DNA from: Pontixanthobacter aquaemixtae | GTDB lineage: Bacteria; Pseudomonadota; Alphaproteobacteria; Sphingomonadales; Sphingomonadaceae | Direction of reading: 5' to 3' | NCBI RefSeq assembly: GCF_009827395.1 | Contig: NZ_WTYX01000001.1 | Location: 522,001 to 586,000 of the forward strand | Length of the DNA: 64,000 nt | In this document: positions 42,988-50,465 of the stretch, one piece after another | How the letters are laid out: each line of letters opens with the position of its first letter | How positions within the stretch are numbered: position 1 is the first letter of the stretch | The notes under the pieces: model-generated | Databases searched by the model: none | What the model was told of the DNA's origin: nothing | Seen by the model: the letters and a program-made list of their open reading frames with translations, nothing else | Position numbers and translations under genes: made by a program

Positions 42988-43023
42988 GCGCGGTCAGATC
43001 AGATTTTCGAAGAGTAAGAGACA

Positions 43024-43293
43024 ATGGCACATAAAAAAGCAGGCGGTTCAACCAACAACGGTCGCGACTCAGCAGGTCGGCGCCTTGGTGTGAAGAAATT
43101 CGGCAGCCAGGAAGTGATTCCGGGCAACATTATCGTGCGCCAGCGCGGCACCAAGTTCTATCCTGGTGCCAATGTCGGCATGGGCAAGGACCACACTCTA
43201 TTCGCCCTTCAAGGCGGCCGAGTGCGCTTCCACGGCGGCAAACAGGGACGCAAATATGTGTCCGTGGATATGGTAGCCGAAGCCGCAGAATAA
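43024..43293 (+). CDS. rpmA: Ribosomal protein L27
   Basis: An 89-residue L27 whose N-terminus reaches the peptidyl-transferase centre. [25 protein letters not shown] is the standard start (the mature N-terminus AHKK is at the ribosome surface), followed by [29 protein letters not shown]. Length is typical. GAAGAGTAAGAG upstream contains the ribosome-binding site. Confidence 0.98.
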   Translation: MAHKKAGGSTNNGRDSAGRRLGVKKFGSQEVIPGNIIVRQRGTKFYPGANVGMGKDHTLFALQGGRVRFHGGKQGRKYVSVDMVAEAAE

Positions 43294-43295
43294 CC

Positions 43296-43320
43296 GGATG
43301 ATTCATTGACGGGATCATCC
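43296..43320 (+). terminator. Hairpin after rpmA without T-run
   Basis: GGATGAT (43296-43302) pairs with ATCATCC (43314-43320), a 7-bp stem with an 11-base loop just after the rpmA stop. No T-rich tail follows, so it may be an RNA stabiliser rather than a terminator. Confidence 0.4.
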
Positions 43321-43353
43321 ACACAGGATGGTCCGTCGAGCAATCGGCAAACT

Positions 43354-43419
43354 CCAGAGGGAGATCGGCCCATCCTTTAAATAGGGGGCCGGTCTCCCTC
43401 TTGTCGTTTCTCCCTCTGG
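43354..43419 (+). promoter_or_regulatory. Two mutually exclusive hairpins between rpmA and a GNAT gene
   Basis: CCAGAGGGAGA at 43354-43364 can pair with either of two downstream copies of its complement. The near copy (43386-43401) gives a 16-bp stem with one G-U pair, from 43356 to 43401. The far copy TCTCCCTCTGG (43409-43419) pairs perfectly over 11 bp. The near hairpin is followed by a weak T-bearing stretch (TTGTCGTTT). This has the layout of an attenuator or terminator/antiterminator pair; no ligand motif is recognised. Confidence 0.45.
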
Positions 43420-43505
43420 AACCAGCGAAAAGTGATTTCGCTGCAACGGGACTGTCATGCGCGCGGCCTAAGCGGCCCAGCGTGGGGCTTTGAGGAGAAT
43501 ACGTC

Positions 43506-44033
43506 ATGTTCCATCGCACACAAAGGCTGTTCCTGCGGCCTGCCTGGCCAGAAGACTGGGAAGCGATCTATCGCGGCATTTGCGACGAAGGCGTGGTGCG
43601 CAATCTGGCGCGAGCGCCATGGCCCTATGAGCCCGAGCATGCGCGCGACTGGGCAAAACGGCCGCTTGATCCCTCCAGCCCGACATGGCTTATCACTTTG
43701 GCTGATAGTGGCGAGCTGGTGGGCTGCATCGGCATCGACCCGCATGATGGCGAGGTTGAAGTCGGCTATTGGATAGCGCGCGCGCATTGGGCGAAGGGTT
43801 TCGCCACCGAAGCCGGGCAAGCGGTGCTGGAAATCGCGCGAATGATGGGACATGCGCGGCTTGTGGCGAGCCACTATGTCGACAATCCTGCATCGGGCCG
43901 GGTGCTTAGAAAGCTGGGCTTCCTGCCGACGGGCAAGACCGAAAACCGCATGTCGATGGGGCGCGGCGAAAAGGTCCAGGCAACCGCCTATGTGCTCAAT
44001 CTGGACACTACAGAATCATTGCGGGCGGCCTGA
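43506..44033 (+). CDS. GNAT acetyltransferase (RimJ/RimL-like)
   Basis: A 175-residue GNAT protein. RTQRLFLRPAWPEDWEAIYR is the start of the family fold, GELVGCIGIDPHDGEVEVGYWIARAHWAKGFATEAGQAV contains the acetyl-CoA-binding Q/RxxGxA-type segment, and NPASGRVLRKLGFLPTGKT is the final strand. Substrate could be a ribosomal protein or small molecule; not assignable. ATG 43506 has GAGGAG 10-15 bases upstream. It ends inside a strong terminator hairpin. Confidence 0.92.
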   Translation: MFHRTQRLFLRPAWPEDWEAIYRGICDEGVVRNLARAPWPYEPEHARDWAKRPLDPSSPTWLITLADSGELVGCIGIDPHDGEVEVGYWIARAHWAKGFATEAGQAVLEIARMMGHARLVASHYVDNPASGRVLRKLGFLPTGKTENRMSMGRGEKVQATAYVLNLDTTESLRAA

Positions 44034-44054
44034 CAGGGCCGCCCGCTTTGGTTT
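44021..44054 (+). terminator. Rho-independent terminator of the GNAT gene
   Basis: A perfect 10-bp stem, GCGGGCGGCC (44021-44030) and GGCCGCCCGC (44037-44046), with loop TGACAG, followed by TTTGGTTT. The loop contains the GNAT stop codon (44031-44033). Confidence 0.85.
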
Positions 44055-44080
44055 CGGATGATGCCGAGCCTTATTCGGCC

Positions 44081-44971
44081 CTATTCGGCGGGCATCAGAG
44101 CGTCGCTGAATTCGCCTTCATAGATCTTGATCAATTCGCGATCATCGTGGTCCCACGGGTGGAAACCCGGTTTGAAGTAAGCGAGCCATGCTGGGAAAAT
44201 CCGGCGCACAACCCCGGGTGATACGGTCAGATATTTGAACAGACCCCAATGCGCTTTCCAGCCGGTGATCCCGTCTTGCGCCAACAGGTTGATCGAATCG
44301 ACCCAGCGGTTCTTGAAGAAGCGGCCGGTAACCGAAACCATCACCAGGCTGCGCACTTTCCAGGCCTTCCAGCCGGACCAATCCTTGGTCGCGTGCTTCC
44401 ACGTGTCATAGGCCACGCCCTTATGCTCGATCTCTTCGACCGCATGCCAGCGCCACATATCGCGCACTTCGGGATCGGCATTTTCGAAATGCTTGGGGTT
44501 GGCGAGGAATTCATGCGCCATCATCGCGGTGTAATGTTCCAGCGCCATCGTCACCGCCAGATTGGCAATTGCCGGACGGTCCTTGGTCAGCAGCAGCATC
44601 TCTTCCACGCGCTTGTCGATCGCCTTGATATCGTAACCGGCATTTTCGGCAAGCTTGTTGAACGCAATATGCTCGCGCGTGTGGTTGATTTCCTGCTTCA
44701 CGAAGGCGCGGATTTCTGCGGCCAGCTTGGCATCGGCGCCGTCACGATGGGCTTTGACGGCTTCGATGAAGAAGGCTTCGCCGCGCGGGAAAGTGGCCGA
44801 CAGCGCATTGTGCCATGCGGTTCCGAATGCATCACCCGCCCACCAGCGGTTGGGCTTGTTCTCACGGTTAAAGCGTTCGTCGCGAACGACAATGTCCAGA
44901 TCCGAAGGGGTGGGGTTGGACGTCCGGGAATCAAGATCGATTTTTGCAGGCGCGTTCACGAAAAGCTCCAT
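44081..44971 (-). CDS. PF10118-type predicted metal-dependent hydrolase
   Basis: A 296-residue protein of the family annotated as predicted metal-dependent hydrolase (PF10118). Putative metal ligands are in EINHTREHIAFN, MALEHYTAMM and WRWHAVEEIEHKGVAYDTW (ExxH motifs, as in ferritin-like di-iron proteins). The C-terminus is aromatic-rich and likely membrane-associated. The ATG at 44971 sits 3 bases from a TetR-type palindrome and lacks a ribosome-binding site, while a GTG at 44959 has GGAG 6 bases before it; the latter may be the true start, giving 292 residues. Activity of the family is not established. Confidence 0.82.
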   Translation of the reverse strand: MELFVNAPAKIDLDSRTSNPTPSDLDIVVRDERFNRENKPNRWWAGDAFGTAWHNALSATFPRGEAFFIEAVKAHRDGADAKLAAEIRAFVKQEINHTREHIAFNKLAENAGYDIKAIDKRVEEMLLLTKDRPAIANLAVTMALEHYTAMMAHEFLANPKHFENADPEVRDMWRWHAVEEIEHKGVAYDTWKHATKDWSGWKAWKVRSLVMVSVTGRFFKNRWVDSINLLAQDGITGWKAHWGLFKYLTVSPGVVRRIFPAWLAYFKPGFHPWDHDDRELIKIYEGEFSDALMPAE

Positions 44972-44974
44972 CTA

Positions 44975-45022
44975 CTTACTAACATCAGTGTCAGTAAGCG
45001 TTACTTACATTGATGTCAATAG
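44975..45022. promoter_or_regulatory. Double TetR-type palindromic operator
   Basis: A first palindrome (44975-44998) has arms CTTACT/AGTAAG and inner ACA/TGT. A second, overlapping unit (about 45001-45022) carries ACAT-TG-ATGT (45007-45016). Together, ACATCAGTGTCAGTAA (44982-44997) and TTACTTACATTGATGT (45001-45016) are complementary at 14 of 16 positions around GCG, a 35-base palindrome. The arm spacing is typical of TetR dimers. It abuts the start of the metal-hydrolase gene. Confidence 0.75.
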
Positions 45023-45139
45023 GCTTTGGGCATGCGAATGGCAGGTGCTGCGCTGCCTGTTGCTGCCAACACCGGACCGCCTCGCACACTGATTGGTAAG
45101 GATTTGCGCCCACAACGAAAGCCAGTGGTGGGAGCGTGC

Positions 45140-45856
45140 ATGAAACAGTTTCTAGGATTGATGGCTTTCCTGGCCGCCATGTTCGGGGCGCCGCAAATGC
45201 TGGCTGCCCAGGTCGTTTCCGGCAAGGCTACCGTGATCGACGGCGATACTCTCGACCTGACGGGAACGCGCGTCCGCCTGATGGGGATTGACGCGCCAGA
45301 AGCCGGGCAGACTTGCAAACGAGAGGATGCCGAATGGCAATGCGGAAAAGAAGCCACCGACTTCCTGAAGTTAATTCTCCAGAACAATGAAGTCGAGTGC
45401 CGGACTACCGGAAGGGACACCTATGCCCGATTGCTCGCCTTTTGCTCTAGTGGCGGGCATGATCTGGGTTTGGGCCTTGTCGGGGCGGGACTGGCTGTTG
45501 TGTCGAACGACGGGCCCGAAGAATACAAGCTGGCACAGGAAATCAGGATTACCCACAAGATAGGCATCTGGGGTTCCGAATTTCAGACACCAGCGGAATG
45601 GCGGGCAAGCCATCCCGAGCTGTTCAAACCCGCGCAAGAGCAGCAAAAACCGCAACAGGCGAAAAGACAGCGTCCAACGCCAGAGCGGGTTTACCGGAAC
45701 GAATTTGGCTGCGCTATCAAGGGAAACCGGAATCGCCGTGGCCAGTGGATCTATCACCTGCCGGGCCGGCCATATTACGATCAAACCCGCCCCGAAGAAC
45801 TGTTCTGCACCGAATCGCAAGCACGCCGCGCCGGTTACCGCAGGTCGAAAGCCTAG
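45140..45856 (+). CDS. Secreted thermonuclease-like (SNase) protein with C-terminal Cys-rich domain
   Basis: A 238-residue protein with a signal peptide (MKQFLGLMAFLAAMF ... AAQ), a staphylococcal-nuclease-like domain (KATVIDGDTLDLTGTRVRLMGIDAPEAGQTC, later RDTYARLLAFC, with the catalytic R-x-D-like segments), then a ~50-residue C-terminal domain with FGCAIKGNRNRRGQWIYHLPGRPYY and FCTESQARRAGYR. The last module is common in secreted bacterial nucleases of this type. ATG 45140 is preceded by GGAG; the frame is open to 45026 but the extra part is not signal-like. It lies between the TetR operator and the tetR gene. Confidence 0.9.
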   Translation: MKQFLGLMAFLAAMFGAPQMLAAQVVSGKATVIDGDTLDLTGTRVRLMGIDAPEAGQTCKREDAEWQCGKEATDFLKLILQNNEVECRTTGRDTYARLLAFCSSGGHDLGLGLVGAGLAVVSNDGPEEYKLAQEIRITHKIGIWGSEFQTPAEWRASHPELFKPAQEQQKPQQAKRQRPTPERVYRNEFGCAIKGNRNRRGQWIYHLPGRPYYDQTRPEELFCTESQARRAGYRRSKA

Positions 45857-46008
45857 CTCGAGCCTGGGCTGTCTAACAAACGAGATGGCCTGACAGGGCT
45901 TCGAAATTCTCGCGGATGACGTGCAGCCTGACTTGTCGGGCGCATTCCCCCGTTCTAGGTCATTGCTAGCTGCCGGTTTCAGGCAGAATCAACCAGGCAC
46001 AGGTGTCA

Positions 46009-46617
46009 ATGGCAACGCGCAAAAGACTGAGTCCCGAAGAATCGCGAAGCACTGCTTTGGATGCGGCCAGGGCGCTGCTGATCGAAACCGGGCCGCAATC
46101 GGTCACGTTGAAAGCGGTTTCGGCGCGCGTGGGGCGCACGCATGCCAATCTGCTGCATCATTTCGGTTCGGCTTCGGGGCTGCAACGGGCGCTCGCTGCG
46201 CATCTGGCACAGACCGTGTGCGAGACGATCAAGGATGCGGTCCGGGCGAGCAGGGCAGGGCTGGGCAGCCCGCGTGAAGTGGTTGATCTGGCGTTTGACG
46301 CGTTTGACAAGGAAGGCGCTGGCGGCCTTGCCAGCTGGATGCTGCTGACCGGCAACGAAGATGCGCTGGACCCGATTATCGAGACTATTCACGAACTGGT
46401 CGATGAAATCGCGCCCGAAGAGGCAGAGGACCACCGCGGCGTGATGGCGATGCATGAAAACACGCTGACTTTGGTGCTGCTGGCATTGGGTGATGCGCTG
46501 ATGGGCAAGGCGCTGTCGCGCGCGCTCAATCTGCCCGAAAGCGCTGCGCGCGATCGCGCAGAGGCACTGCTGACCGATTCAATCGCGTCGATCGCTCCAG
46601 AGCAATGCTGCGATTGA
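46009..46617 (+). CDS. TetR/AcrR family transcriptional regulator
   Basis: A 202-residue TetR-type repressor. The N-terminal HTH is RSTALDAARALLIETGPQSVTLKAVSARVGRTHANLLHHFGSASGLQRALAAHL, with the recognition helix THANLLHHFGS. The ligand-binding part has no known signature. ATG 46009 is preferred to GTG 46003. It is the nearest TetR gene to the double palindrome at 44975-45022, one gene away, so it is a candidate for binding it; the pairing is inference. Confidence 0.88.
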   Translation: MATRKRLSPEESRSTALDAARALLIETGPQSVTLKAVSARVGRTHANLLHHFGSASGLQRALAAHLAQTVCETIKDAVRASRAGLGSPREVVDLAFDAFDKEGAGGLASWMLLTGNEDALDPIIETIHELVDEIAPEEAEDHRGVMAMHENTLTLVLLALGDALMGKALSRALNLPESAARDRAEALLTDSIASIAPEQCCD

Positions 46618-46657
46618 GCATGCCGGGTTTGGCGCCAAGTCGCTCAAACTGACGAGA

Positions 46658-47389
46658 TCACTTGGATATGGTTCCCATCCAATCGGGAACAAGCTCTGCC
46701 GGAATATCCGCCACGCGCAGATGATCGACTGCCAATCCCAGCTCCGGATAGGCAGCCTTCTGCCGCTTTTCCTCGGATTGTTCGAGCGGGACCACGACCA
46801 GCCGCCGGTTGACCTTCTGCCGCCAATTCATCCGCGCGGTGTTTTCCTGACCGATATAGCATCCCTTGTCGAAGCTGACGCCGTTGAGTTCGACCGCATT
46901 GGTTTCCAGCCAGAGAATGTCGGCCAGCTCTGCGCTGCCTTCGGGCACGCCCAGCGCCAGACGGTGCGCGCGCCATTCACTGTCAGCCGCATCATCGGCT
47001 TCACCAGCCGGGCCGATCCAACGTTGGCCCAATTCGGCAAGGCGCGGATCGGGCGTTCCGCCAACCCCCAGCTTGGGCTGCCAATAGACGGCCGCCCCAT
47101 CATCGCGCGCGATCTCTATCTTTCTGCGCAACCGGTAAAGCGATAGCCGTTTGACCAAGGCATCAGCTTGCTCGGCCTCGCAATCGAGAAGCAATTCGCC
47201 GTCATCGCCCCTCCACACCAAAAAATCGAACATCGCCTTGCCCTGCGCGCTGAGCAGCGCGGCATAGGCCGGCAGTTCTCCGGCAATATCGTTGGTGACG
47301 AGGCCCTGGAGGAAATCGGCCACATTCTCCGCTTCGTCCTGCGGAGTAAGGCGGATGATGGCGCGATCAAAAAGGCGGGTGTTGGGCAT
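46658..47389 (-). CDS. ygfZ: Folate-binding YgfZ family protein
   Basis: A 243-residue GcvT-related protein that supports Fe-S cluster maintenance (radical-SAM enzymes and others, in E. coli). The diagnostic KGCYIGQE motif is at 175-182, with VTNDIA near residue 32 and RLVVVPLEQSEE downstream. Length is shorter than E. coli YgfZ (~325) but usual for alphaproteobacteria. It converges on tetR (40-base gap) and diverges from pyrC. Confidence 0.93.
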   Translation of the reverse strand: MPNTRLFDRAIIRLTPQDEAENVADFLQGLVTNDIAGELPAYAALLSAQGKAMFDFLVWRGDDGELLLDCEAEQADALVKRLSLYRLRRKIEIARDDGAAVYWQPKLGVGGTPDPRLAELGQRWIGPAGEADDAADSEWRAHRLALGVPEGSAELADILWLETNAVELNGVSFDKGCYIGQENTARMNWRQKVNRRLVVVPLEQSEEKRQKAAYPELGLAVDHLRVADIPAELVPDWMGTISK

Positions 47390-47480
47390 GGAGTGAAAGT
47401 GGCCATTTGCCCGGGTAAATCAAGAGCAGGGCGGCAGTCGGGCCTGTCCTACTCTGCGCAGATATGCCAAGGGTCGGCTC

Positions 47481-47606
47481 ATGAGCGAACCACAATCCCG
47501 ACCGAACGCGCTGCCGATGCAGAGTGAGCCCGGCATGTTGGGAATGGGCCGTTTTCTCAATCAGGACTGTGGTCCATGTGGTCCATGTCTCAAGGAAACT
47601 TGCTAG
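47481..47606 (+). CDS. 41-codon ORF with Cys-rich tail directly before pyrC
   Basis: A 41-residue ORF ending 5 bases before the pyrC ATG. The C-terminus is [13 protein letters not shown], four Cys in 12 residues (C-x2-C-x2-C-x4-C), produced in part by a tandem 9-base repeat TGTGGTCCA. AAGGG lies about 8 bases before the ATG. Codon use is weakly biased compared with neighbouring genes. It may be a real small protein, a leader peptide for pyrC, or chance. No family recognised. Confidence 0.4.
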   Translation: MSEPQSRPNALPMQSEPGMLGMGRFLNQDCGPCGPCLKETC

Positions 47607-47610
47607 AAAC

Positions 47611-48642
47611 ATGAACGAAATCACCATCCGCCGCCCCGATGACTGGCACCTGCACTTCCGCGATGGCGACATTATGCGCGGCGTTGTTCCCTACACAGCG
47701 CGGCAATTTGCAAGGGCGATTGTGATGCCCAACCTGTCACCGCCAGTAACCGATGTTGCGGGCGCAGCGGCCTATCGGGAACGGATTCTCGCGGCATTGC
47801 CTGCCGGTTCGGACTTTACCCCGCTGATGACCTGTTACCTCACCGATGAAAGCGACGCAGACGAGATCGCGCGCGGGTTTGAGCAAGGCGTATTTACCGC
47901 GGCGAAACTCTATCCCGCCAACGCCACCACCAATTCAGCACATGGTGTCAGCGACATTCTCAAACTCACCTCCGTGCTGGAACGGATGCAGCAAGTCGGC
48001 ATGCCGCTGCTGATCCATGGCGAAGTGACCGATCACGATGTCGACATTTTCGACCGGGAGAAAGTGTTTATTGAGCGCACCATGCGCAAGCTTGTGGAAG
48101 ACTATCCCGGTCTGAAAATCGTGTTTGAACATATCACCACCGCGGATGCCGCCACTTTCGTCCGCGATGCCGGGCCGAATGTTGCGGCCACGGTGACCCC
48201 GCAGCATTTGCACATCAATCGCAACGCGATGCTGGTTGGCGGGATTAGGCCGCATGCTTATTGCCTGCCTGTTGCCAAGCGCGAGACGCACCGGTTGGCG
48301 CTCCGCAAAGCGGTTACATCAGGATCGCGGAAGTTCTTCCTCGGCACCGACAGCGCACCGCACGCCAAAGAAGCCAAGGAAACCGATTGCGGCTGCGCGG
48401 GAATCTTCAATGCGCCTTACGCGCTGGAAAGCTATCTGGCGGTATTTGAAGAGGAGGGCGCGCTCGACAAATTCGAAGCATTTGCAGCCGAGAACGGCCC
48501 CGATTTCTACGGCCTGCCGCGCAATGAAGGGACCATCACTTTGCGCAAATCGGGCGCAGACGTGCCCGCGACTTTGGATGCCAACGGGACGACGATCGTT
48601 CCGTTCCATGCTGGCGAAACGCTCGGCTGGACTTTGGATTAG
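47611..48642 (+). CDS. pyrC: Dihydroorotase (class II)
   Basis: A 343-residue metal-dependent enzyme that closes carbamoyl aspartate to dihydroorotate. The metal motif HLH is at 13-15 ([11 protein letters not shown]), the carboxylated Lys99 is in [14 protein letters not shown], and later metal histidines occur in [10 protein letters not shown] and [10 protein letters not shown] 47611 begins the standard N-terminus [13 protein letters not shown]; the open frame to 47524 is not needed. Class II (E. coli-like, homodimeric). Paired with the Cys-rich ORF just upstream. Confidence 0.96.
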   Translation: MNEITIRRPDDWHLHFRDGDIMRGVVPYTARQFARAIVMPNLSPPVTDVAGAAAYRERILAALPAGSDFTPLMTCYLTDESDADEIARGFEQGVFTAAKLYPANATTNSAHGVSDILKLTSVLERMQQVGMPLLIHGEVTDHDVDIFDREKVFIERTMRKLVEDYPGLKIVFEHITTADAATFVRDAGPNVAATVTPQHLHINRNAMLVGGIRPHAYCLPVAKRETHRLALRKAVTSGSRKFFLGTDSAPHAKEAKETDCGCAGIFNAPYALESYLAVFEEEGALDKFEAFAAENGPDFYGLPRNEGTITLRKSGADVPATLDANGTTIVPFHAGETLGWTLD

Positions 48643-48646
48643 GCTG

Positions 48647-49555
48647 TCAGATTTTGGCTGGAACGGGCTTTTTCCGGCGTGACCACAAATCCCAGACAAA
48701 CAGCGCCAGCGCGATCCAGATCAAGATGAAACAGGCGAGCTGGACCGGCTTGAGCTCTTCCTTGAACACGAACAGGCCCAACAGAAACACCAGCGTCGGG
48801 GCGAGGAACTGGATGAAGCCAAGCGAGGAATAGTCCATTCGCCTCGCGGCCACCGCAAACAGCAGCAAAGGAACCGCAGTAACCACGCCGCCCAGCATGA
48901 TATAGACGCTGAGCGTCACATCTTTGGTAAAAGCAGATCCCTGCGGCAATCCGGCATAGTAAAACGCGATTGCGGCAGCGGGCAGCAGGAGAATGGTCGA
49001 TTCAATCGTCAAGCCGGACAGCGAACCCACCGCGACCTGCTTGCGTAGTAAGCCATAGGTGCCGAAACTGATGGCCAGCGTCAGGCTGATCCACAATGTG
49101 GTCACCGCGCCCGCCGCCAGAGTGGCGACACCCGATGCCGCAAAGCCCACCGCGATCCATTGGCGGCGGCTCAGCTTCTCTCCCAACAGCAGCGTGCCAA
49201 GCAAAACATTGAACAGAGGATTGATGTAATATCCCAGACTGCCGGCATAGACATATCCGTTCTGGATCGCCCAGATATAGGCGAGCCAGTTGACCGCGAT
49301 CAGCATCGAGGAAGCGAGCAAAGTGAGCATGGTCTTCCGGCAGCGCAAGGCTGCGGCCACTTCGCCAAATTGCTTTCGGAAGGCCACGATGATGAGACAT
49401 AGCGGCAGCGTCCAGATGATCCGCCAGCCAACGAATTCAAACGGCGGGACCGAATTGACCAGAATCAGATAGAGCGGAAGCAGCCCCCACATTGTGTAGG
49501 CAGCCACGGCGGCGGGAAGGCCGGATGGCGTTGGTTTGGGGTCCTGATCGCTCAT
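48647..49555 (-). CDS. rarD: RarD-type EamA-like permease
   Basis: A 302-residue membrane protein with ten predicted helices in two EamA-type halves. AAYTMWGLLPLYL (first helix), FRKQFG, NWLAYIWAIQNGYVYAGSLGYYINPLFNVLLG, and SLGFIQFLAPTLVFLLGLFVFKEEL are RarD family marks. ATG 49555 is the natural N-terminus; the frame is open to 49960 but that part has no membrane character. The transported compound is unknown (chloramphenicol sensitivity in the founder). Divergent from the glycine-zipper gene. Confidence 0.9.
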   Translation of the reverse strand: MSDQDPKPTPSGLPAAVAAYTMWGLLPLYLILVNSVPPFEFVGWRIIWTLPLCLIIVAFRKQFGEVAAALRCRKTMLTLLASSMLIAVNWLAYIWAIQNGYVYAGSLGYYINPLFNVLLGTLLLGEKLSRRQWIAVGFAASGVATLAAGAVTTLWISLTLAISFGTYGLLRKQVAVGSLSGLTIESTILLLPAAAIAFYYAGLPQGSAFTKDVTLSVYIMLGGVVTAVPLLLFAVAARRMDYSSLGFIQFLAPTLVFLLGLFVFKEELKPVQLACFILIWIALALFVWDLWSRRKKPVPAKI

Positions 49556-49661
49556 GGATGGCCCATAGAGTCCGTAGATCGGGCTCGCAAGCAACGTTTC
49601 ATCCGCTGCAAAGGCTCGGTTCGTCGGGAATTTGCTATTCTGACGCACGCGTTGCACGCCG

Positions 49662-49689
49662 TTCATAAAAAGCGCCATATTTATGAACT
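49662..49689. promoter_or_regulatory. Perfect inverted repeat upstream of the glycine-zipper gene
   Basis: GTTCATAAA (49662-49670) and TTTATGAAC (49681-49689), perfect 9-bp arms with a 10-base spacer, 56 bases upstream of the ATG at 49745 and in the divergent gap with rarD. Centre-to-centre spacing of about 19 bases (two helical turns) is compatible with a dimeric regulator; an RNA hairpin is the alternative. Confidence 0.5.
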
Positions 49690-49744
49690 CAGCGGACGAA
49701 TCGACTCCTCCCTTCGCCCGTTCAATTACGTGAAGGAAAGAACT

Positions 49745-50209
49745 ATGACGCTGAAAACATTCAAAACCGCCGCAATTGCAATTGCTGTCCCCTGCCTTGC
49801 AATTGCCACTCCCGGCACCGCAGCTTCTGCTGCCGAATTCGCCGCTCCTGCGGCCCCGGCACCGCAATTTGCGACATTCCAGACCGAAACGGTTGCCGCA
49901 CATAAACGCGGGCGTGGCCATAACCGTAAACACGCCCGTGGTCATTATGGTGACCAGCACCGCGGTGACTATGGCTATCGCGGAGAGGCTGTCCGTCGTG
50001 ACACGCGGATCTGGCGCGGCCGCGACGGGCGCTATTACTGCCGCAAGGAAGACGGGACCACCGGTTTGCTGATTGGCGCAGCAGTTGGCGGCTTGGTCGG
50101 CAACGAGCTTGCCGGAAACGGTGACCGCACGCTGGGCACAATCCTGGGCGTAGCTGGCGGTGCAATTCTGGGCCGCGCGATTGATCGCAGCAATTCGCGC
50201 TGCCGCTAA
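49745..50209 (+). CDS. Glycine-zipper (17-kDa surface-antigen-like) secreted protein
   Basis: A 154-residue exported protein. Signal peptide (KTFKTAAIAIAVPCLAIA ... AASAAEFA), a His/Arg-rich linker, an RDTRIWRGRDGRYYCRKEDGTTGL segment and a glycine zipper GLLIGAAVGGLVGNELAG ... ILGVAGGAILG near the C-terminus, as in the rickettsial 17-kDa surface antigen/SlyB-type outer-membrane proteins. ATG 49745 has GGAAAG upstream. An outer-membrane or envelope role is inferred. Confidence 0.85.
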   Translation: MTLKTFKTAAIAIAVPCLAIATPGTAASAAEFAAPAAPAPQFATFQTETVAAHKRGRGHNRKHARGHYGDQHRGDYGYRGEAVRRDTRIWRGRDGRYYCRKEDGTTGLLIGAAVGGLVGNELAGNGDRTLGTILGVAGGAILGRAIDRSNSRCR

Positions 50210-50273
50210 ACTTCCATTTCTACGCTTCAGCTGTTCCCACCGGCAGCTGCAGCGCGGTTCAGCGAGCCGTGTA

Positions 50274-50309
50274 GGGCGCCTGGCACTCCTCTTCGAGAGT
50301 CAGGCGCCC
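50274..50309 (+). terminator. Strong hairpin after the glycine-zipper gene
   Basis: GGGCGCCTG (50274-50282) and CAGGCGCCC (50301-50309) form a perfect 9-bp stem, with further partial pairing (ACTC/GAGAGT) inside. The following bases (ATTCTGTGCCCGTC) are only weakly T-rich, so it is a terminator candidate of moderate quality, 64 bases after the stop. Confidence 0.5.
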
Positions 50310-50352
50310 ATTCTGTGCCCGTCAAGTTTCCCTAATAGGGACACCCAGAATT

Positions 50353-50384
50353 TTAACTCTGTTACGCAATTTTTCGTTAACTCT
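50353..50384 (+). promoter_or_regulatory. Direct repeat TTAACTCT upstream of a lipoprotein gene
   Basis: TTAACTCT occurs at 50353-50360 and 50377-50384 (24 bases apart, start to start), in the 256-base gap before the gene at 50466, whose remaining part shows nothing else clear. Response-regulator-like tandem sites look like this; not assignable to a factor. Confidence 0.3.
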
Positions 50385-50465
50385 AACAGGCGAGAGCCGA
50401 TCCGATAGTTTGGGCGCACCTGCCGGGTTTATGGCAGTATGCCCGGTATTATTCGGAGGTCCGCA

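Noticed and set aside
44054-44095. Short direct repeat near the metal-hydrolase stop (TATTCGGC twice)
   Set aside because: Two adjacent copies of a short motif straddling the stop; likely a small duplication with no functional sign.
49556-49960. Extended N-terminus of rarD to 49960
   Set aside because: It overlaps the divergent glycine-zipper gene and its palindrome and adds no membrane segment.
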